Shown here piece after piece: positions 6,415 to 10,529 of a stretch of 10,529 nucleotides of DNA. The translations under genes were made by a program, and so were the position numbers. The notes under the pieces were generated by a model that worked only from the letters and a program-made list of their open reading frames with translations, did no database searches and was not told where the DNA came from. The DNA lies in NCBI GenBank assembly GCA_035525015.1, contig DATLFC010000069.1, positions 1 through 10,529 of the forward strand, written 5' to 3'. The DNA is from DATLEX01 sp035525015 (GTDB lineage: Bacteria > Acidobacteriota > Thermoanaerobaculia > Gp7-AA8). How positions within the stretch are numbered: position 1 is the stretch's first letter; each line of letters begins with the position of its first letter.

Positions 6415-7007
6415 CTCCCGACGCGGCCGGCCTGGCCGCTGCTCTGCAGCGAGGCGGCGTCGTTCTGCTGCCGACCGACACGATCTACGGCCTTCATGCG
6501 GTGGCGTCGAGCGAAGAGGCCATCCGCAAGCTCGTCTCCATCAAAGGACGCCACGATGAAAAACCGTTCGTCGTCCTCGGGTCGTCGCGCTCCCAGCTCG
6601 AATCACTCGGCGTTCTTTTCCCGGAATCGTCGCGGCCCGCGCTCGACCAGCTGTGGCCCGGACCACTCACCGCCGTCGTGGGACTGGAAGCGCCGATCCC
6701 AGCCAGTCGCGGACGCGACACGCTCGCGGTTCGCGTTCCCGCTCTCCCCTGGCTTCGAGAGCTGCTCGAGGCCACCGGACCGCTCGCCTCGACGAGCGCG
6801 AACCGGAGCGGCGAGCTGCCGTTGACGTCGGTTCGCGAGCTGCCATCCGACCTGCAGCGCACTCTCGATGCAGTCATGGATGCAGGTCCGCTCGAGGGGA
6901 AACCTTCGACCATCGTGGACTTTACCGGCGATGAACCACGGCTCATTCGAAAGGGTGACCGTCTGTTTACACAGAAAGTGTGGAAAACACTGCGGAAATC
7001 GCTGTGA
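6411..7007 (+). CDS. tsaC: Threonylcarbamoyl-AMP synthase, TsaC/YrdC type
   Basis: A 198-residue single-domain YrdC protein, TsaC-length and lacking the extra C-terminal Sua5 domain. It makes L-threonylcarbamoyl-AMP from threonine, bicarbonate and ATP in the cytoplasm, the first step of the universal t6A37 modification of ANN-decoding tRNAs. Visible signatures are LPTDTIYGL (20-28), the nucleotide-site basics in SIKGRHDEKPF (Lys45, Arg47, Lys51), the LWPGPLTAV segment, and the SxN motif in STSANRSGE (Ser129, Asn131). The end PSTIVDFTGDEPRLIRKGDRLF is typical. ATG 6411 overlaps the recN stop (ATGA), indicating an operon and translational coupling. The last codons lie in a 12-bp tandem repeat (WKTL-RKSL-stop). 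The gene also holds one DnaA-box-like word near its end, noted separately. Identity is clear; the symbol could equally be sua5/ywlC. Confidence 0.95.
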   Translation: MTPDAAGLAAALQRGGVVLLPTDTIYGLHAVASSEEAIRKLVSIKGRHDEKPFVVLGSSRSQLESLGVLFPESSRPALDQLWPGPLTAVVGLEAPIPASRGRDTLAVRVPALPWLRELLEATGPLASTSANRSGELPLTSVRELPSDLQRTLDAVMDAGPLEGKPSTIVDFTGDEPRLIRKGDRLFTQKVWKTLRKSL

Positions 7008-7014
7008 AAAACTC
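6979..7014 (+). repeat. Three tandem 12-bp units at the tsaC 3' end
   Basis: TGTGGAAAACAC, TGCGGAAATCGC and TGTGAAAAACTC follow one another in register. In the tsaC frame the first two give WKTL and RKSL, and the third places TGA where a TGG or CGG codon stood, so the gene's stop codon falls within the third unit. Similarity is imperfect, so chance is possible. Confidence 0.5.
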
Positions 7015-7024
7015 ACGGGACCGC

Positions 7025-7066
7025 AAAAAAACGCCCCTTTCACCGATTTGCACAAGCGGTTGGGCG
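7025..7066 (-). terminator. Candidate intrinsic terminator of mgtE
   Basis: On the minus strand CGCCC-A-ACCG pairs with CGGT-GAAAG-GGGCG around an 11-nt loop and is followed directly by seven T residues (A-run at 7025-7031 on the plus strand). Two stem blocks of 5 and 4 bp with an internal bulge, plus a strong T-tract, about 136 nt past the mgtE stop. It is the best intrinsic-terminator shape in the window. Confidence 0.5.
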
Positions 7067-7109
7067 AAACCACGCAATTATCTGTTTCTACGCGACTTGA
7101 AGCAGAAAA

Positions 7110-7132
7110 GCTCTGCCGTAGCAGCGCTCTTT
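7110..7132 (+). terminator. Weak candidate terminator of the recN-tsaC operon
   Basis: GCTCTGC and GCAGCGC pair around a CGTA loop (7 bp with one mismatch), followed by TCTTT. It is correctly oriented about 100 nt past the tsaC stop, but the T-tract is poor. Confidence 0.3.
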
Positions 7133-7201
7133 GTGCACTTTTGCATCCGAAATGCGACTTTCCACATGCCCCTCTTCTAAGGACGGCAATAAATCTTTGG
7201 A

Positions 7202-8578
7202 TTATTCGAGAAAATAGAGGGCGAGCGTTGCCAGGCCGAGGAATGAAAAGAAGCCCGCAACATCGGTGAAGGTCGTCACGAAAATCGACGAGGAGATGGC
7301 GGGGTCGAATCCCGTCCGCTCCAGCACCAGAGGGACCACTCCTCCCGCCACGCCGGCCACGACCATATTGAAAACCATCGCGACAAGGAGGATCACCGCC
7401 ACGGTCCACTGGCCGGTCCACAGCCCGACCACGAGCATGGCCACGGTGCCGATCGCGGCTCCGTTGGCAAGGCCGACCAGAGTCTGCTTCGCGACCGCCC
7501 GTTTGGCCGTCTTCCAGTCGACTTCTCCCAGGGCGAGCGCGCGCACGAAGACGGTCAGCGTCTGCGTCCCGGCGTTCCCTCCCATGCCCGCCACGATCGG
7601 CATGAAGACGGCCAGCGCGGTCCATCGCTGAATCGTTCCCTCGAAGCGGCTGACGACCCACGCCGCGAGAAACGCCGTCACAAGGTTCACTGCCAGCCAC
7701 GGAAAACGCATCTTGAACGACGTCCGCGCCGGCGTGGCGATCCTTTCCGATGCGTCGACACCGCCCAGGTGCAGCAGATCCTCCTCGGCCTGTTCCTGGA
7801 TGACATCGAGGACGTCGTCCACCGTCACCACCCCGACCAGCCGGTTCTGAACGTCGACCACCGGCACCGACAGGAGGTCGTACTTCGACACCACCTGCGC
7901 GACTTCTTCCGGAGTCGAGTCGATCTGCGTCCGGACGACGCTCTGGACCATGATGTCGCGAAGCCGCATCGCGGGCGAGGCCAGAATGAGGCTTCGCAGG
8001 GAGAGGACGCCGACCAGATGCCCGTCGGCATCGACGCAGTAGACGTAGAAGAACGACTCCTTGCGCGGGTACTGGCGGATGGCATCGATGGCCTGGGCCA
8101 CCGTCAGGTCCTCGTCCAGGGCGAGGAACTCGGTGTTCATCAGCGAGCCGGCGGTCTCTTCTTCGCCCTCGAGAAGCGATTCGAGCTTCGCGCTCTCGAT
8201 CTCGCCGAGGAGGCCGAGTACTTGCTGGCGCCGTTCCTCGTCGAGGTGATCGAGGAGGTCCGCCGCGTCGTCGGGGGCGGACGACCTGCAGATCGCGGCG
8301 ATGGTGGCGTCGTCGAGCGAGTCGAGCATCGCGCTGCGCTCGACGGGATCGAGTCCCAGGATCGCGCGCGCCGCCTTGCCGGCTTCGATGAGGAGCGAGA
8401 GGATCCGCTTGCGGTCCTCCTCGAGAAGAAGCGGCAGAACGGGCGCAAAGTCGGCCGGCAGCGTCTTGTCGACGATCTTCCGCAGCTGCGGATACGCCCC
8501 GTGCCGGAGCAGCCTGGTCAGGAGCTGCTGGTAGGACGCGCTCGGCGCGGCCGCGGGGCTGGAAACCTGCCGGTTCAC
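7202..8578 (-). CDS. mgtE: Magnesium transporter MgtE
   Basis: A 458-residue protein with the full MgtE layout. A cytosolic N domain of helical repeats (~20-145) contains LLDHLDEERRQQVLGLL. A CBS pair follows (~150-270; segments HLVGVLSLRSL and RLVGVVTVDDVLDVI). The membrane domain (~300-458) has about five helices. The channel motifs MPIVAGMGGNAGTQTL and TTFTDVAGFF are intact, including the Asp that binds Mg2+ in characterised MgtE. It forms a homodimeric Mg2+ channel in the inner membrane; the N and CBS domains sense intracellular Mg2+ and close the pore. The start is GTG 8578, with no better in-frame start downstream before the N domain, and a TACGAT -10-like word 6 nt upstream. A leader that short leaves no room for an M-box riboswitch. 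Divergent from hemQ with a 30-bp gap, and convergent with tsaC. Confidence 0.96.
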   Translation of the reverse strand: MNRQVSSPAAAPSASYQQLLTRLLRHGAYPQLRKIVDKTLPADFAPVLPLLLEEDRKRILSLLIEAGKAARAILGLDPVERSAMLDSLDDATIAAICRSSAPDDAADLLDHLDEERRQQVLGLLGEIESAKLESLLEGEEETAGSLMNTEFLALDEDLTVAQAIDAIRQYPRKESFFYVYCVDADGHLVGVLSLRSLILASPAMRLRDIMVQSVVRTQIDSTPEEVAQVVSKYDLLSVPVVDVQNRLVGVVTVDDVLDVIQEQAEEDLLHLGGVDASERIATPARTSFKMRFPWLAVNLVTAFLAAWVVSRFEGTIQRWTALAVFMPIVAGMGGNAGTQTLTVFVRALALGEVDWKTAKRAVAKQTLVGLANGAAIGTVAMLVVGLWTGQWTVAVILLVAMVFNMVVAGVAGGVVPLVLERTGFDPAISSSIFVTTFTDVAGFFSFLGLATLALYFLE

Positions 8579-8601
8579 TTTCGCATCGTAAACGATAGAA
8601 T
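8574..8601 (+). promoter_or_regulatory. Candidate hemQ promoter
   Basis: TTCACT (8574-8579), 16-bp spacer, TAGAAT (8596-8601), then 7 nt to GTG 8609. The -35-like half falls on the opposing mgtE start codon. No Shine-Dalgarno is present, so the transcript may be leaderless. Confidence 0.5.
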
Positions 8602-8613
8602 CCGCCTTGTGAC
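8585..8613 (-). promoter_or_regulatory. Candidate mgtE promoter overlapping the hemQ promoter
   Basis: On the minus strand GTCACA (8608-8613), 17-bp spacer, TACGAT (8585-8590), then 6 nt to GTG 8578. The -35-like half covers the hemQ start codon, so the two promoters interleave completely. Confidence 0.45.
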
Positions 8614-9346
8614 GACCTCACTTCAGCCGGATACGCAGCCCGCTCGGCAGGCGGAGCCGCAAGCGCCTCGCCAGTTCGTGAATTTCATGTTTTTCCGCGT
8701 CGACAGGACCTTGCGGCGCGAGCCCGCTCAGGTCCGGATGGACGCGCGCCGCGAGTTCGCGGAGATCGTCCAGCGCTACACCGGCCCGATGATGATCCTC
8801 CCCTACTCGACTGTCGGCCTGAAGGCCGGCGTCGACTTCATGTTCTGGCGGATCGGCTACGACATCGATCCCTTCCAGAAGATGGCCGCCGACATCAACC
8901 GCTCCCTCCTCGGCCGTTACCTCGACGTCCCTCACTCCTTCCTGGCGATGACGAAGCATTCGCAGTACGTCGACGAGCACGTCCACGAGGGGCAGGAGGG
9001 GCGGCGGCTGAAGATCGTTCCCGGCAAGAAGCCGCTCCTCTTCGTCTACCCGTTCGTCAAGACACGCGACTGGTACCTGCTTCCGATGGCGGAGCGGCAG
9101 CGGATCATGAACGAGCACATCGCGATCGGACACAAGTACCCGCGAGTCAAGATCAACACGACATACTCGTTCGGGCTGGACGATCAGGATTTCGTCGTGG
9201 CCTTCGAGGCGGAGTCGGCGGCCGAGTTCCTCGATCTGGTGCAGGACCTTCGCGAGACCGAATCGTCCAGGTACACCTTGCGCGATACGCCGATGTTCAC
9301 GTGTCGGCGGTCGACGGTCGAAGAGATTCTCGAATCGATCGCCTGA
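8609..9346 (+). CDS. hemQ: Chlorite-dismutase-family haem protein, probable coproheme decarboxylase HemQ/ChdC
   Basis: A 245-residue cytosolic protein with the Cld-family ferredoxin-like fold signature. The first ~25 residues are a Gln/Pro/Ala-rich tail, then QFVNFMFFRVD opens the first domain. In the C-terminal domain YPFVKTRDWYLLP (Tyr147, Lys151) matches the catalytic YPxxK..WY motif of HemQ. The HIAIGHKYPRVK segment supplies a His (175) 28 residues later, in the position of the proximal haem ligand. TTYSFGLDDQDFVVAFEAE and YTLRDTPMFTC follow the family closely. HemQ converts coproheme to haem b with peroxide in the coproporphyrin-dependent pathway; true chlorite dismutases are the alternative, but the YPxxK motif favours HemQ. 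GTG 8609 lies 7 nt after a -10-like TAGAAT. No other haem genes are in view. The 3' end overlaps the convergent MFS gene by 50 bp. Confidence 0.85.
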   Translation: MTTSLQPDTQPARQAEPQAPRQFVNFMFFRVDRTLRREPAQVRMDARREFAEIVQRYTGPMMILPYSTVGLKAGVDFMFWRIGYDIDPFQKMAADINRSLLGRYLDVPHSFLAMTKHSQYVDEHVHEGQEGRRLKIVPGKKPLLFVYPFVKTRDWYLLPMAERQRIMNEHIAIGHKYPRVKINTTYSFGLDDQDFVVAFEAESAAEFLDLVQDLRETESSRYTLRDTPMFTCRRSTVEEILESIA

Positions 9347-10529
9347 TCCGCCTCCGGCCGACCCACATCGCGTAGCCGCTCAGCGCCCCGGTCGAGACGA
9401 CGCCGCTGCCGAGCATCACCAGGGCCCGCCGGATGCCTCCCCTCTCGGCCACCGCCCCGGCGATCAGGTTGCCCAGCGGAATCGAGGCGTAGAAAGCGAA
9501 CGTGTACATGCTCAGCACGCGGCCGCGAAGAAAGTCGGGGAGACGGCTCTGGATCGTCGTATTGCAGAGCGCCATGCAGACGACCATGGTGATGCCGCAG
9601 ACGAAGAGAAGCGCCAGCACCGCCGGGCGCGAGCGGAACGCGGCCACCGACATCAGCGCCGCGCCGTTGAGGGCGAGCGCGCCGACGATCAGCAGCAGTC
9701 CGCGCTCCTGCCCCGGCGTGCGCATCGAAAGAGCCAGCGCGCCGCAGAGGGCGCCCACTCCCACCGCGGCCATGAGATAGCCGAGGCCCGCGGCGTCGTT
9801 CGCGAAGGTGAAGCGCGCCACGACCGGCATCAGGTTGATGACGGGATAGCTGAAGAGGCTCCCCAGCCCGACCACTCCCAGCAGCAGAAGAACCAGCTTG
9901 TCGGCGAGCACGAACCGGAATCCCTCCGCCAGCCGCTCGTGGATGGCGCTCCTCCCCTCCAGCGGCTTCTGCCGGTTGGGGATGCGCATCAGGACCCAGG
10001 TCAGCGGCAGGAACGAGAGCGCGTTGAGCAGGAACGCCGGCCCCGCACCCCAGATCGTGAGCGCCGCCCCCGCGATCAGCGGGCCGATCACCCGCGAGGA
10101 GTTGAACTGCAGCGAGTTCATGGCGATGGCGTTCGGCAGGCGCGAGCGATCCAGCAGAAGGTCGGCGATCATCGCCTGAAATGCCGGCGCGGAGAACGAC
10201 TGCGCGATGCCGACGACGATCGCCGCGCCGACGATCTGCCAGACGGTGATCCGGCCGGCGAAGGTCATGACCGCGAGAAACAGCGCGCTCCCCGCCTGCG
10301 CGACCTGGGAGAAGGCCACCACGCGCTTGCGGTCGTACTGATCGGCCACGACGCCACCGGGAAGCATCAGCAGCGCGGCGGGCGCCGAGCTCGCGAAGGC
10401 CACGAACCCCAGAAGGAACGCCGAATCGGTCAGGCTGTAGACGAGCCATCCCTGCGCCACGGTCTGCATCCACGAACCGATGTTCGAGATGAACTGCGTG
10501 ATCCAGAACCGCCGGTAATCCGTCTCGCG
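9297..10529 (-). CDS. MFS exporter (EntS/MFS_3-like), N-terminus cut by window end
   Basis: The minus-strand frame is open from the window edge to TGA at 9297-9299, showing 410 residues; probably only a short N-terminal piece is missing. The visible start RRFWITQFISNIGSWMQ is the classic first helix of EntS-type (MFS_3) exporters. The motif-A loop GGVVADQYDRKRVVAFSQ lies between helices 2 and 3, and about eleven to twelve hydrophobic segments follow, with a basic loop (MRIPNRQKPLEGRS) between the two six-helix halves. The C-terminus is basic (GRRRIRRSIRESLR). Such proteins are proton-driven inner-membrane exporters of siderophores, drugs or metabolites; the substrate cannot be told from sequence. 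An ATG at 10469 is in frame but internal to helix 1, so it is not the start. The promoter lies outside the window. The final 50 bp overlap the hemQ 3' end on the opposite strand. Confidence 0.9.
   Translation of the reverse strand, partial: RETDYRRFWITQFISNIGSWMQTVAQGWLVYSLTDSAFLLGFVAFASSAPAALLMLPGGVVADQYDRKRVVAFSQVAQAGSALFLAVMTFAGRITVWQIVGAAIVVGIAQSFSAPAFQAMIADLLLDRSRLPNAIAMNSLQFNSSRVIGPLIAGAALTIWGAGPAFLLNALSFLPLTWVLMRIPNRQKPLEGRSAIHERLAEGFRFVLADKLVLLLLGVVGLGSLFSYPVINLMPVVARFTFANDAAGLGYLMAAVGVGALCGALALSMRTPGQERGLLLIVGALALNGAALMSVAAFRSRPAVLALLFVCGITMVVCMALCNTTIQSRLPDFLRGRVLSMYTFAFYASIPLGNLIAGAVAERGGIRRALVMLGSGVVSTGALSGYAMWVGRRRIRRSIRESLRPSTADT

Larger units (their letters stand above)
7008..7201. 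other. Lower-GC convergent intergenic spacer
   Basis: The 194 nt between the convergent tsaC and mgtE stops are about 49% G+C by hand count, well below the flanking genes. I see two candidate hairpins (separate entries) and DnaA-box-like words, but no convincing small gene, tRNA or riboswitch. Confidence 0.7.

Noticed and set aside
7008..7201. Small RNA, tRNA, small protein or dif site in the convergent spacer
   Set aside because: No cloverleaf, no coding-like frame with a plausible start, and no XerCD dif-like core seen; terminators explain the structure better.
7769..8608. Upstream extension of the hemQ frame antisense to mgtE
   Set aside because: Composition is shadow-like, and the HemQ-like part begins only after GTG 8609, which also fits a promoter element.
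8579..8608. M-box (Mg2+) riboswitch ahead of mgtE
   Set aside because: Only 30 bp separate mgtE from the divergent gene and the likely transcript starts at the start codon; no M-box structure is possible there.
6603..8621. A 672-codon minus-strand open frame spanning tsaC antisense, the spacer and mgtE
   Set aside because: It is a shadow of mgtE in another frame with extreme Arg/Gly content; the mgtE frame has all family motifs.
1..10529. Defence system, mobile element or CRISPR array
   Set aside because: All sizeable genes are recognisable housekeeping or secretion families; no transposase, integrase, spaced repeats or att-like duplications were seen.

Overview
The window looks like an ordinary chromosomal segment of a GC-rich (roughly two-thirds G+C by eye) diderm bacterium. 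The gene mix fits Acidobacteriota or a neighbouring soil phylum: type II secretion-type pseudopilins behind a secretin-like tail, an M16B zinc protease, a lipoprotein L,D-transpeptidase, and an HemQ-type haem protein. This placement is inference from gene content only. I see no phage, transposon, CRISPR, tRNA or rRNA. I also found no clear candidate for a novel multi-gene system; the unusual material is mostly in promoters, intergenic repeats and the pseudopilin cluster.

Layout. (1) 1-2020, plus strand: the 3' end of a cohesin-like tail (probably of a secretin), then three tightly packed or overlapping pseudopilin genes that look like diverged copies of one another. (2) 2071-3357, plus: M16B peptidase with its own candidate promoter. 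(3) 3358-3435: a GGGCCTC heptamer array forming a long hairpin between convergent genes. (4) 3436-4683, minus: L,D-transpeptidase lipoprotein. (5) 4684-4749: divergent promoter region with mirrored extended -10 elements. (6) 4750-7007, plus: recN and a TsaC/YrdC-type tRNA-modification gene overlapping by ATGA. (7) 7008-7201: a lower-GC convergent spacer with candidate terminators and DnaA-box-like words. (8) 7202-8578, minus: mgtE magnesium transporter. (9) 8579-8608: a 30-bp divergent promoter region. (10) 8609-9346, plus: HemQ/chlorite-dismutase-family protein. (11) 9297-10529, minus: MFS exporter, cut by the window end and overlapping the hemQ 3' end by 50 bp.

How the genes relate: the first block builds an envelope-spanning secretion or pilus-like machine (outer-membrane ring plus periplasmic pseudopilus). 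The rest are housekeeping functions for proteolysis, wall cross-linking, DNA repair, tRNA t6A synthesis, Mg2+ uptake, haem synthesis and export, with no obvious shared pathway. The most consistent unexplained signal is at the starts of the transcription units. Five starts (M16, L,D-transpeptidase, recN, mgtE, hemQ) have a TANNNT-like -10 hexamer only 6-9 nt before the start codon and no Shine-Dalgarno sequence, which suggests leaderless transcription.
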